A stretch of DNA of 64,000 bases from Gemmatimonadota bacterium (GTDB lineage Bacteria > Latescibacterota > UBA2968 > UBA8231), in contig JABHFS010000189.1 of NCBI GenBank assembly GCA_018672475.1, forward strand, positions 31,565 through 95,564, in the 5' to 3' direction. Position 1 is the stretch's first letter; the number at the start of each line of letters is the position of its first letter. Below are positions 50,632 to 58,906 of this stretch, in pieces. A program made the translations under genes and the position numbers. The notes beneath the pieces are model-generated. The model was not told the origin of the DNA and searched no databases. It was given only the letters and a program-made list of their open reading frames with translations.

Positions 50632-51408
50632 CTACACTCTTTCGATCGCGAACTCCGCCACCACCGGCAAGTGGTCCGAGTGCACCCACAACCCCTCGAC
50701 CTGCGGCCCGTCGTCGCGAAAGCCCGCACCGCGCACTACCATCGCGTGCTGTAATCTCGCCGCGAGCGCCGCGCTGGCGTAAATATGGTCGATCCGCCAT
50801 TCGTTTATGCCGACCGTATCCATCGTCAGCTGCACGCCGCCACCGACCTCTGCCATCGCGTTAACGAAATCCAAGCCTTTGAGATGCTCGTGCACGCGCT
50901 CCTCGACATCGCAGTTGAAATCCCCCACAACAACAACCTGTTCGGCCACCGGCATTAATTCTTCCACGTGCTCTTTGAGCAAATCCGCCTCCCGCTCCCG
51001 CATTGCCACATCCCCCGGATGCAAATGGATCACCACCACCCACACCTGCTCCCCGTCCACATCCAACAACGCCGCCCCGGCCGTCCGACTAAAGGGCACG
51101 AGCTCGACCGTCGGATCAAAATGGCTAAAGGTCCGCGACTGCAAAATCGGATAGCGCGAGAGCACATGCCCGGGAAAAGCCGTCGGCGAAGCAAAGGTCG
51201 CCAGATGGCAGTCGAGCCTCTGTGCGATCTTTTTCATCATCGGCGCCGTCACGCCTTCTTCTATCCCGATAATGTCGGCGTCCAACTCGGCAAAAACCTT
51301 CACAAAGTGATCAATGCGATCCTCACTACCCAACTCCCCCATATCCCGCGAAGCCTCTTGCGCCGGATAACCCTGTAAACCGTATACATTATATGTGACA
51401 ATGCGCAT
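50632..51408 (-). CDS. Endonuclease/exonuclease/phosphatase (EEP) family hydrolase
   Basis: A 258-aa EEP-fold metal-dependent hydrolase. Conserved residues are visible in RIVTYNVYGLQG (Asn), IIGIEEG (Glu), WVVVIHLHPGD, VVVVGDFNCD (Asp-x-Asn), WRIDHIYAS (Asp-His) and VHSDHLPVVAEF (Ser-Asp-His). The substrate could be a phospholipid, nucleic acid or phosphorylated sugar. ATG 51408 has AAAGG eight bases upstream. The membrane-TPR gene follows 8 bp downstream on the same strand. Confidence 0.88.
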   Translation of the reverse strand: MRIVTYNVYGLQGYPAQEASRDMGELGSEDRIDHFVKVFAELDADIIGIEEGVTAPMMKKIAQRLDCHLATFASPTAFPGHVLSRYPILQSRTFSHFDPTVELVPFSRTAGAALLDVDGEQVWVVVIHLHPGDVAMREREADLLKEHVEELMPVAEQVVVVGDFNCDVEERVHEHLKGLDFVNAMAEVGGGVQLTMDTVGINEWRIDHIYASAALAARLQHAMVVRGAGFRDDGPQVEGLWVHSDHLPVVAEFAIERV

Positions 51409-51534
51409 ATACAAACCTTTATTGAAAATTGGACCTTTGTCGATGGATGATTTTCCACTACTTAGGATATTAGCAACCTTATCGATGTCTACTTATCCTT
51501 AATCTTCACCATTAAATTCAGTGCTGCCGGAGGT

Positions 51535-51560
51535 GGGATGGAGGGTATACCCTCCATCCC
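51535..51560. repeat. Perfect 26-bp palindrome
   Basis: GGGATGGAGGGTA and TACCCTCCATCCC form a perfect 13-bp inverted repeat without a loop. An outer pair GTGCTG/CAGCAC extends it. It lies 22 bases after the stop of the DUF1080 gene on the minus strand. A terminator without T-tract, or a protein-binding palindrome, is possible. Confidence 0.7.
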
Positions 51561-51581
51561 AACCGTCCCACCACGCCAGCA

Positions 51582-52211
51582 CTACCGCGGCTCGTACGTA
51601 TCCGACCCCACCAAAGCCAACTCCTCCACCCAAATATTCCGATAACAAACCAAATCCCCGTGGTCCTGTAACAACAACGGCCCCGCCTCATCAATAGCCT
51701 CATCAATGGCCGCTCCCGTAACCCCGGGCAGTTCGACATTATTGTGTATCACCTGCCCATTTTGTAATACCGTCAACCGCGGTCCTGCGTCCCCATCGCG
51801 CGGTCCACGGAAAAATACATCGTAGCTCTGCCATTCCATCGGCGGTCTGCAGGCGTTGACTAGCGGCGCACATTGATTGTATATCGCGCCACAATCGCCC
51901 ATGCCCGGGCTATCGAGTCCATAGGAGTCGAGCACCTGAATCTCGTAGCGCCCTTGCAGAAAAACGCCGCTATTGCCCTTGGCCTGACCGCTGGCCTCGG
52001 GCATGTCGGGGCAACGAAACTCCAGATGCATATAGAAATCATTAAAGCGCTGCCGCGATATAATATCGCCGGTCTTTGGCACGACATGCATGACCTCGTC
52101 TTCGACCTTCCACCCGGCGGGCTGCCCGTCGCGAGTGGTCCAATTGCTCAGGTCGGCGCCGTTGAAAAGACGAGTGGCGTGGACGGATCGGGCGAGTGCG
52201 AACGTATCCAT
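51582..52211 (-). CDS. DUF1080 / 3-keto-disaccharide hydrolase-domain protein
   Basis: A 209-aa LamG-like beta-sandwich. It begins with LFNGADLSNWTTRDG and ends with NIWVEEL, both characteristic of DUF1080; GDIISRQRFNDFYMHLEFRC, NSGVFLQGRYEIQVLDSYG and WQSYDVFFRGP lie between in the family order. DUF1080 proteins cleave 3-keto glycosides produced by Gfo/Idh/MocA-type dehydrogenases, which are abundant in this window. No signal peptide is seen, although many relatives are exported. Confidence 0.85.
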   Translation of the reverse strand: MDTFALARSVHATRLFNGADLSNWTTRDGQPAGWKVEDEVMHVVPKTGDIISRQRFNDFYMHLEFRCPDMPEASGQAKGNSGVFLQGRYEIQVLDSYGLDSPGMGDCGAIYNQCAPLVNACRPPMEWQSYDVFFRGPRDGDAGPRLTVLQNGQVIHNNVELPGVTGAAIDEAIDEAGPLLLQDHGDLVCYRNIWVEELALVGSDTYEPR

Positions 52212-52279
52212 GAGAACCTCTTGGTCTTATTGAAGCGCAAATCAATTAGGTGAAATCAAGATGACTCGACCTGTTCAGC

Positions 52280-54037
52280 TCAACCCTGCGCCGGCTCCAG
52301 CCCTAACAACAGCAACATAAACGTTTTGTGCCAGTAGGCGGTATTGACATAGGGGTTTTCTTCCGACGGCCAATTTTTCCAATAGGTCTGGTTGTGCGGT
52401 ATTCGATGGTAAAACTGCAAGAGCGGTACCGCCGGCAAGTTGGGCAACCAAACGTCCAAGGCTTGGTGAAAAAGCGCCGCCAATTCCGGGTCGTCGGGAT
52501 CGGTTTTGCCCATCTCGTCGACGGCCCGGTCAAATTCCTCGTTCTGCCAACGCCAGAAATACGGCGTTGGCGTTCCTGTCGGTTGCACGAATTGGCTGTG
52601 GTAGAGCCTGAGCGTGAAGTAAGGATCGCGCACGCTGCCGCCATGACCAAAAATAAAGGCCTGGGCGTGGCCCGAACTCATCCGCGTGTACGAGTCCGAG
52701 GTGCTTCTGAAGCTCGCGTCGAAACCGGCCTGGCGCAGTTGCTCGACGAGCACCGGCGTGAAGTCCATCATAAACGCGAAGATATCGATAACGATCTTGA
52801 AAGGCTCGCCGCCCTTGGCCCAAAAACCGTCCTCGTCCTTAGCCCACCCCTTGCGCCGCATGATCTCGGCCGTCTTCTCCCGGTCGAAGCTGTCGACCGG
52901 GTAACGCTGCAAAAGCTCTTCCGTCGTATCGGTGTATTTTTTCAACACGGGGAAATCGGGAAAGGGCAAGACCGTAAAGTCGCCCGCGTTCTGCATGCCG
53001 ATTTCAACTAATTGTTGACGGTTTATCGCATGGTTTATCGCCCAGCGAATCTCCGGGTCGTTAAAGGGCTCTTCGAGATTGTTAAAACCCAACGAGACCG
53101 GCCACCAATCTAGATAACCATAGGGCGGCTCCCTATCGCTCCAAGTCGTGATGTTGGGGTTGTGGTCGAGGACCGTGCGCACATTGGCCGGCAATAGCGT
53201 ACCGCAAATATCGAGATCGTTGGCGAGCATATTCTGCACGCGCTTGGACTCTTCCCTGCGCGGCAAAAAGATAACGCGCTCGACCTTGGGCAAGGCATGG
53301 AAGCCGGTCTTGGCCGCCCACCAATCTTCACGCACGTCGTAAAACCGTTGCTCAGGCGTCGACAGCACCATGCGATAGGGTCCGGAAACTACCGGCCAAC
53401 CGCGCGCCACATCCAAATTCTTAAACGTCTTGGCGTCCTGGCTCTCCCAGATGTGTTTGGGCACGATGGGAATGCCATTGTCGAAGTTGTACGTAAAATA
53501 GGAAAATACAAAACGTGGGTTGGGCGCCTTGAGCGTAATGTGCGCCGTCAGGCTGTCCACGGCTACGGCCTTGTCGACCCACTTGTCCATATCCACCGAG
53601 AAAAGCAACTCCGGCGCATTGGCCTTGAGCATATTGACGGTAAACACCAGATCGTGCGCCGTCCACGGCATGCCATCGCTCCACTCGACACCGGGCCGGA
53701 TCTTGATCTCGATTTCGGTATGGGCCGCGTTGTAGCTGTGGCTCTCGGCGATCCACGGAGTGATGTCGCCGTTTTCGCTATAGGCGTTGTAAAAATAGAG
53801 GGGTTCGTAAAGAAAATTAAAACCGGTCGTCGAGGTTGCTCCCGGCAGGTAGGGGTGCAACGAATCAAAATCCCCGAATTGCCCGGCGCAGACATCGTGC
53901 AGGCAATCCGAAATAAAGGTCCGATTGCGCGGCACCTGTTGCAAACTACCACCGCTCGGCGCCCCTGCCCCCTCCTCTGAGCTAACACAAGCGCCCAAGA
54001 CCAGCACACTCAACAAGACCAATAAACGATTTGTCAT
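52280..54037 (-). CDS. ABC-transporter substrate-binding lipoprotein, oligopeptide (SBP_bac_5) type
   Basis: A 585-aa lipoprotein. The ATG at 54037 gives a signal peptide ending in the lipobox LGAC. The mature protein has the family stretches NGDITPWIAESHSYN, IKIRPGVEWSDGMPWTAHD, YRMVLSTPEQRFYDVREDWW and WAINHAINRQQLVEIGMQN. It binds peptides, opines or sugars outside the cytoplasmic membrane. No permease or ATPase gene lies next to it, so the rest of the transporter is elsewhere or it is a stand-alone binding protein. Confidence 0.9.
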   Translation of the reverse strand: MTNRLLVLLSVLVLGACVSSEEGAGAPSGGSLQQVPRNRTFISDCLHDVCAGQFGDFDSLHPYLPGATSTTGFNFLYEPLYFYNAYSENGDITPWIAESHSYNAAHTEIEIKIRPGVEWSDGMPWTAHDLVFTVNMLKANAPELLFSVDMDKWVDKAVAVDSLTAHITLKAPNPRFVFSYFTYNFDNGIPIVPKHIWESQDAKTFKNLDVARGWPVVSGPYRMVLSTPEQRFYDVREDWWAAKTGFHALPKVERVIFLPRREESKRVQNMLANDLDICGTLLPANVRTVLDHNPNITTWSDREPPYGYLDWWPVSLGFNNLEEPFNDPEIRWAINHAINRQQLVEIGMQNAGDFTVLPFPDFPVLKKYTDTTEELLQRYPVDSFDREKTAEIMRRKGWAKDEDGFWAKGGEPFKIVIDIFAFMMDFTPVLVEQLRQAGFDASFRSTSDSYTRMSSGHAQAFIFGHGGSVRDPYFTLRLYHSQFVQPTGTPTPYFWRWQNEEFDRAVDEMGKTDPDDPELAALFHQALDVWLPNLPAVPLLQFYHRIPHNQTYWKNWPSEENPYVNTAYWHKTFMLLLLGLEPAQG

Positions 54038-54123
54038 TCCTTTACATCCCATCTATGCGCGTTGATTACAGAAATAACGGAGAGTCTCTTGAGGGTGTCC
54101 TCGTGAGCGCGGGTTGCGGTCCC

Positions 54124-54207
54124 GATTTTGCAGGATTGCAGGATTGCAAAATCCGATTAGGCCGCCCCTCGGAGCCCGGCGGGGAGGTCGGACGAGAATG
54201 GGCGAAG
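54124..54207 (+). promoter_or_regulatory. Recurring leader element, copy D (with upstream hairpin)
   Basis: A perfect 9-bp hairpin GATTTTGCA/TGCAAAATC (54124-54132, 54145-54153) whose loop holds a repeated GGATTGCA is followed 13 bases later by the core CCTCGGAGCCC...GGTCGGA-CGAGAATGGGCGA (54167-54207). The core hairpin is weaker than in copies A and C. It is upstream of no close plus-strand gene; the next is the SDR at 54759. The downstream sequence CTGCAGCATCACC resembles that after copy B. Confidence 0.5.
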
Positions 54208-54292
54208 AAGGGCTCCCTGAAGCAACTCGTCCACCTGCAGCATCACCCTACAACGCCACAGATCCTACAACAATTCCATCGTCCCATCAAAC

Positions 54293-54323
54293 AAAAACCC
54301 CGCCAAATATCAATCTGGCAGGG
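54293..54323 (-). terminator. Rho-independent terminator of the YjfB-like gene
   Basis: On the minus strand CCCTGCCA and TGGCGGGG (54323-54316 with 54305-54298, one G-U pair) form an 8-bp stem with a 10-base loop, followed by TTTTTGTTT. It lies about 60 bases after the stop codon at 54381. Confidence 0.8.
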
Positions 54324-54380
54324 TCTTACGCAAAAATCTGTCGCTTTATTCTGTGGTCTCTCAGGCGGGTGCGTCGTCCC

Positions 54381-54599
54381 TTATGCGATCACATCAATCT
54401 GGGACTGGGATGCCGATCCTCCGCCGGAGGGTGGCGGCGGTACCTGTTGCACCGTGTCAATCAGGCTCATCGCCGCCTGGGCCTGGGCGTCCAGGCCCTT
54501 TTTAACCGCGCTAATCGACATCGCATGCTGCGTGCGGACCTGGCTCATGGCTATGCCCAATTCGATTATCGAGTTGGCCGAGCCGCTTATTCCGTCCAT
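54381..54599 (-). CDS. YjfB-family (putative motility) small protein
   Basis: A 72-aa protein starting at ATG 54599 with GAGGG nine bases upstream. The sequence SIIELGIAMSQVRTQHAMSI and SAVKKGLDAQAQAAMSLIDT matches the short helical YjfB family, named from a Bacillus gene controlled by the motility sigma factor. It ends in a Pro/Gly/Ser-rich tail. No flagellar genes are in the window, so any link with motility is family-based. Confidence 0.75.
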   Translation of the reverse strand: MDGISGSANSIIELGIAMSQVRTQHAMSISAVKKGLDAQAQAAMSLIDTVQQVPPPPSGGGSASQSQIDVIA

Positions 54600-54758
54600 C
54601 GATATTTCCCTCGGTCTAAGGCTGCGTGCAATTGTGATACTTATCGGCAATAACCCCCCGTAACTTGAATGGTCGCAACATCACGCCGGCTTGACGCAAT
54701 CTCCGGCGCGGAATATCATTCGCACATCCCTATTTTCACAAAAACATAAAGGCTTTGT

Positions 54759-55529
54759 ATGGAAACGTCTCTTGCAGGGAAAATCGCCCTGGTCACCGGC
54801 GGCAATTCCGGCATCGGCCGCGCCGCCGCGTTGGCCTTGGCGGAGCACGGGGCCACCGTGATCGTCGCGGCCCGCCGACAAAACGAGAGCGAGGCGGTCG
54901 TTGAGCAAATCCGCACCGCAGGCGGTCAAGCCGAGTTCGTGCAGAACGACGTGGCTCAAGCTCGCCAGGTCGAGGATCTGGTAGAGGGCATCGTCGAACG
55001 CCATGGTCGTCTCGACTGCGCCTTTAACAACGCCGGCACGTTTAAAGGCGGGCCCGTGCACGAAATGAGCGAAGAGGACTGGGACGAGGTCTGTAATATC
55101 AACCTCAAAGGCGTTTGGCTCTGCATGAAATACCAGGTGGCGCAGATGCTGCGACAAGGCGACGGCGTCATCGTCAACAATTCCTCCATCTACGGCATAT
55201 CCGCAGACGCCAACGCCTCGGCCTATTGCGCCTCCAAACACGGTGTCTCGGGGCTGACGCGTTCGGTCGCGCTGGAAGTAGCCGACAAAAACATCCGCGT
55301 CAACGCCGTCTGCCCGGGATTTACCCGCACACCGATGACGGCCGCCGCACTCGACGACGAGGTCGACGGGGCACGAATTATAGGTCTGTCGCCTATGAAG
55401 AGAGTGGGCCAACCGGCCGAAATCGCCGCCGCGGTGGTGTGGATGTGCTCGGACGCGGCGTCCTTCGTCACAGGACAGACGTTATCGGTCGACGGCGGGG
55501 TAATCGCCGGCCTGACACCGAATCATTAA
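54759..55529 (+). CDS. SDR-family oxidoreductase
   Basis: A 256-aa classical short-chain dehydrogenase. VTGGNSGIGRAAALALAEHG (13-32) binds NAD(P), FNNAGTF is the NNAG motif, and S-x12-YCASKHGV the catalytic site. The C terminus VCPGFTRTPM and SFVTGQTLSVDGG are normal. It is followed by an Eis-like acetyltransferase 8 bp downstream, so the two are cotranscribed. Confidence 0.88.
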   Translation: METSLAGKIALVTGGNSGIGRAAALALAEHGATVIVAARRQNESEAVVEQIRTAGGQAEFVQNDVAQARQVEDLVEGIVERHGRLDCAFNNAGTFKGGPVHEMSEEDWDEVCNINLKGVWLCMKYQVAQMLRQGDGVIVNNSSIYGISADANASAYCASKHGVSGLTRSVALEVADKNIRVNAVCPGFTRTPMTAAALDDEVDGARIIGLSPMKRVGQPAEIAAAVVWMCSDAASFVTGQTLSVDGGVIAGLTPNH

Positions 55530-55537
55530 GAGCGATT

Positions 55538-56638
55538 ATGCAACTGCGAGAAGTTAAAACCGATACGGGTTGGAAGGTCGAAATCGTCAGGGACGAACGA
55601 TCCATCGCCCGTCTGTGGATCGTCGACCGACAGATGCGCATCGGACCATGCCCCGTTTTTACAGGGGGCATCGCCGGTGTCGGCACCGACGGCGAATACC
55701 GCAACCAAGGTCTGTCGCGCCAGGTTATCGACGCTGCGGTCGAACTGATGCGGCGCGAGGGGTACGATGCTTCGATGCTTTTCGGCATCAAAAATTTCTA
55801 CCACAAATTCGGCTTTGCCACCTGCTTCCCCGAAAGGCTGCTCTACCTAGAGGTCCGCGACGCCGAGCGGGCGAAAAAACAACTCGCCGTCCGCGCCATG
55901 CGCCAAGCAGACCGACCGCAGATTGCCCGCCTCTATAATCGCGATCACGCCGAACGCACCGCCTCCATTGTCCGCGACCGCGCGTGGAGCGGTTTTCCGA
56001 TGGGTTCTGATTTCGAAATAGACACCGATACCAAGGTCGTGCTCGACAAACGGGGAAAGGTCTGCGGCTACATCGTCTGCGACAAGGACGACGAGCGTTG
56101 TCGCACAGCCGAAATCGGCGGACAGGGCGATGCCGTCTTCAGCACTATTCTACACTATCTCGCCCAACGCGCAGTGCAATTGCGACGAGAGGAGATTTCA
56201 CTCAGTATAGCGGTCGACCACCCCTTCGCCCGCTACTGCCGCCCATTCGGCTGCCGCGACCAGACCCGCTTTCAGCACAACCGGGGACCCATGGGGCGCA
56301 TTATCAACTTGTTACCTTTCTTCGCCAAGATCCTGCCGGTGCTCGCCGAGCGCTGGGGCCCGCAAGACCGCGATCGCACCTTGGCGTTGCGGACGGATAT
56401 CGGCACTTGCGCACTGAGCTGGAAACGCGGCAGGCTAACGACTAGTGACTGCGCGGCAAAAGACACGTTGAGCGTTCGCGTCGAGCAAGACGCGCTTATG
56501 CTATTGGCCATGGGCTACCAGACCGCCGATGATCTACAGACGCAAGGTAAACTGAAAACCAGCAAAGCTACGCTAGCCCTATTATCGCGGCTCTTTCCCT
56601 TGCAAACCGCCCATATGTCCTGGCCGGATCGCTTTTAA
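55538..56638 (+). CDS. GNAT acetyltransferase of the Eis/DUF4081 type
   Basis: A 366-aa protein. An N-terminal GNAT domain shows VGTDGEYRNQGLSRQVIDAA (acetyl-CoA-binding R-x-x-G-x-x) and NFYHKFGFATC. A second partial GNAT-like domain (about 130-240) and a C-terminal SCP2-like domain (260-366) complete the three-domain Eis architecture. Eis-type enzymes N-acetylate amines on aminoglycosides, peptides or lysines. The ATG at 55538 lies in the same transcript as the SDR. A remnant of the same type is at 15407-15832. Confidence 0.8.
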   Translation: MQLREVKTDTGWKVEIVRDERSIARLWIVDRQMRIGPCPVFTGGIAGVGTDGEYRNQGLSRQVIDAAVELMRREGYDASMLFGIKNFYHKFGFATCFPERLLYLEVRDAERAKKQLAVRAMRQADRPQIARLYNRDHAERTASIVRDRAWSGFPMGSDFEIDTDTKVVLDKRGKVCGYIVCDKDDERCRTAEIGGQGDAVFSTILHYLAQRAVQLRREEISLSIAVDHPFARYCRPFGCRDQTRFQHNRGPMGRIINLLPFFAKILPVLAERWGPQDRDRTLALRTDIGTCALSWKRGRLTTSDCAAKDTLSVRVEQDALMLLAMGYQTADDLQTQGKLKTSKATLALLSRLFPLQTAHMSWPDRF

Positions 56639-56672
56639 ATTTTTCTTCATCTCAATCTAACGGAGCACACCA

Positions 56673-57689
56673 TTGGCTAAAAAAATTAAAATCGGCATCA
56701 TCGGCTTGGGCTGGCCCGGGCGCGAGCACCTAAAAGGCTACAAACAGTGCGCCGACGCCGAGGTCGTCGCCCTCTGCGATATGAATACCGAGCTGGCCGG
56801 GCAACAAGCGGAAGAACACGATATCGCCCACCTCTTCACCGATCACAAGCAAATGTTCAAAGAGGTCGACCTCGATGCGGTCAGCGTCTGCCTGCCGAAC
56901 TTCCTACACGCCCCGATCACTCTTGACGCGCTAAAAGCGGGCAAGCATGTGATCTGCGAAAAGCCGCCCGCCCTCGACGCCAAGCAGGCGCGCAAGATGG
57001 CCGATACGGCCAAGAAAAACAAATTGACGCTGATGTACGCGCTTTGCTTGCGCTTCGGCGGGGCCGCCAAATTGGCCAAAGACTATATCGAGCAGGGCGA
57101 GCTCGGCGAGATCTATTATGGCCGCGCCGTCTACCACCGCCGCCGCGGCATTCCCATGGGCTCCGGCTCGTGGTTCGTCGACAAAAAGCGCAGCGGCGGC
57201 GGCGCGCTGATCGATATCGGCGTGCACGCGCTCGACTCCGCCTGGTGGTTGATGGGTTGCCCAAAACCGGTCTCCGTCTCGGGCAGCGCCTACCAGAAAT
57301 TCAAACGCGTCTTGCCCAAGGGCGCGCACTTCGACGTCGACGACTCGGCTTTCGCGCTGATCAAATTCGCCAATGGCGCAACGCTAAACCTCGAATGCAG
57401 TTGGGCGCTCAACCTACCCGGCGGCAGTGTAATGCAGATTGCCGGTACTCTCGGCGGTCTCGAGCTCAACCCATTGAAAATTTACCAGGAGCGCAAAGGC
57501 GTCGCCGTCGACATCACCCCCGAGGTACCCAACGTCGACGCTTTCGCCGGGCAGACCGGGCATTTCATCGAGTGCATACAGAAGCGCAAAACGCCCTTGA
57601 TGTCGGGCGAGCAAGGTGTGCAACTGATGCAAATATTGGACGCCATCTACAAATCTTCGGCGACGGGGAAAGAGGTTCGGATTAGCTAG
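56673..57689 (+). CDS. Gfo/Idh/MocA family oxidoreductase
   Basis: A 338-aa NAD(P)-dependent oxidoreductase. The Rossmann motif is GLGWPGREHL (about 11-20), the family motif ICEKPPALDAKQ lies at about 93-104, and the catalytic region reads GGGALIDIGVHALDSAWWL (D-x3-H). TTG start with CGGAG seven bases upstream. A hairpin terminator stands about 105 bases after the stop. Likely substrates are sugars or inositols. Confidence 0.9.
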   Translation: MAKKIKIGIIGLGWPGREHLKGYKQCADAEVVALCDMNTELAGQQAEEHDIAHLFTDHKQMFKEVDLDAVSVCLPNFLHAPITLDALKAGKHVICEKPPALDAKQARKMADTAKKNKLTLMYALCLRFGGAAKLAKDYIEQGELGEIYYGRAVYHRRRGIPMGSGSWFVDKKRSGGGALIDIGVHALDSAWWLMGCPKPVSVSGSAYQKFKRVLPKGAHFDVDDSAFALIKFANGATLNLECSWALNLPGGSVMQIAGTLGGLELNPLKIYQERKGVAVDITPEVPNVDAFAGQTGHFIECIQKRKTPLMSGEQGVQLMQILDAIYKSSATGKEVRIS

Positions 57690-57795
57690 CGACTAAGAAT
57701 AACAAAGTATTTTTAAGATGTTCGGAACCCAACCGTTCGCTTGGGCGTTGAATCTATGCAGGTCGAACCGGTCTTCGATCTGCATCCCTCCCTTG

Positions 57796-57834
57796 CGGCA
57801 AGAGGCGCTTCTCCTTGGGGCGCGCCTCTTGCCG
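57796..57834 (+). terminator. Stem-loop terminator after the oxidoreductase
   Basis: CGGCAAGAGGCG (57796-57807) and CGCCTCTTGCCG (57823-57834) form a perfect 12-bp stem with a 15-base loop. TTATTCTTTTG follows. It lies about 105 bases after the stop of the 56673 gene. Confidence 0.75.
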
Positions 57835-58249
57835 TTATTCTTTTGTCTGATTCACTGTGCGCTTTATCCCGCAATCGCTTCTCTGCATTTACCGCATCCT
57901 CGTTGCTCGCCACACTTCCAGCATTCGCCAAACGCGCCCTTTAGATCGATTCGCTCGGCACATTTTTCACACAGCTATCAGCCCACAATCTTCCTCCTAT
58001 ATATAGATAGAACGTATGCGCGAGCGCGCGCCCGAATATCATAGCTTGACCTATGTCTTGAATTAGATTATTTATTATCATATATACTCAAATATAACAC
58101 CCTTTTAAAGGCCCTGAAACGCGCGCTAAGCTATTTTGTACAAAAAAGGGGTTGGCTCTGGTTTATGGGTTTGCACGACGCCTCAAAGGCCATTTCTGGC
58201 CACTACAGGGGCAAATCTGTGAGATGACTAATAAAAATAGTCCCTTACA
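57835..58249. other. AT-rich intergenic region
   Basis: The 415 bases between the terminator and the HTH gene are AT-rich at 58060-58110 and hold no credible frame. Probable promoter region for the HTH gene. I see no long repeats. Confidence 0.35.
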
Positions 58250-58477
58250 TTGAAGCTGGGAGTCAACGATTTGGCCAAAGAACTCGCTTGTTGGGCGCAA
58301 TATCCCGACTTTATGACTGTGACGCAGGCGCAGGTTCTACTGAATGTGGGGCGCGCTACGATTTATCGCTGGATTGAAGCGGGGACTTTGCCGGGAGCAA
58401 TACAGATTGGCGATACTTGGCGGATTAGCCGCGAAATGCTCAAGCGGTATGTGGAGGGGCATATGACGCGGGGTTGA
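58250..58477 (+). CDS. Excisionase/MerR-type HTH protein
   Basis: A 75-aa DNA-binding protein. FMTVTQAQVLLNVGRATIYRW and IEAGTLPGAIQIGDTWRISR form a complete excisionase-type winged HTH (residues 21-62), ending with LKRYVEGH. The TTG at 58250 is uncertain; a weaker start nearer the domain is possible. Small free-standing proteins like this act as excisionases or repressors; no recombinase lies beside it. Confidence 0.65.
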   Translation: MKLGVNDLAKELACWAQYPDFMTVTQAQVLLNVGRATIYRWIEAGTLPGAIQIGDTWRISREMLKRYVEGHMTRG

Positions 58478-58906
58478 AATCATAAGAGAGGGGTGGTGCG
58501 AAATAAATGTCGCACTGGAGAACCACTCATGAAAGGGCGTAGCACCGACGAGAATCCGGTTTTGCGGCAAGTCGATGGTGTTAAAACGGCTCATTCCGTT
58601 TGCCCTGCTCGCGGCCAATGGGGAGCATGCTCCTGATTGTTGCTGCTTGACTGGTGACCAGCCCGCCTTAAATAATGGCCCGCTCCAATACGGCTAAGGC
58701 CTGGATAACCAAGCATTTGCGACTATATTCATTGAGTCGTATTCCTCGCCTGCTGTAGATTTAATCGCATGAAGATTACCGCTTATAATCCTTATACGCG
58801 AAAAAGATCGCTCAAACCAACGAGATCTCGAACGTAAAAAAGTTCAATCGACAAGATGCGTCTGCCATATTTTTAAATGTTAGCCAACTTAACAGATTGA
58901 GTCACC
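58478..58906. other. Intergenic region
   Basis: No credible gene. A 6-bp hairpin GTGCGA/TCGCAC lies at about 58496-58515, and GGAGCATGCTCC (58622-58633) is a 12-bp palindrome. The region ends in AT-rich sequence just before the UbiD gene, with no clear Shine-Dalgarno sequence for its TTG start. Confidence 0.35.

Noticed and set aside
50624..50800. Extended start of the 48491 membrane-TPR protein
   Set aside because: The extension lies inside the EEP hydrolase gene and encodes low-complexity Arg/Gly; the ATG at 50623 directly after the hydrolase is more likely.
58337..58618. Minus-strand 93-aa frame opposite the HTH gene
   Set aside because: Antisense shadow of the HTH gene with no motif or RBS.
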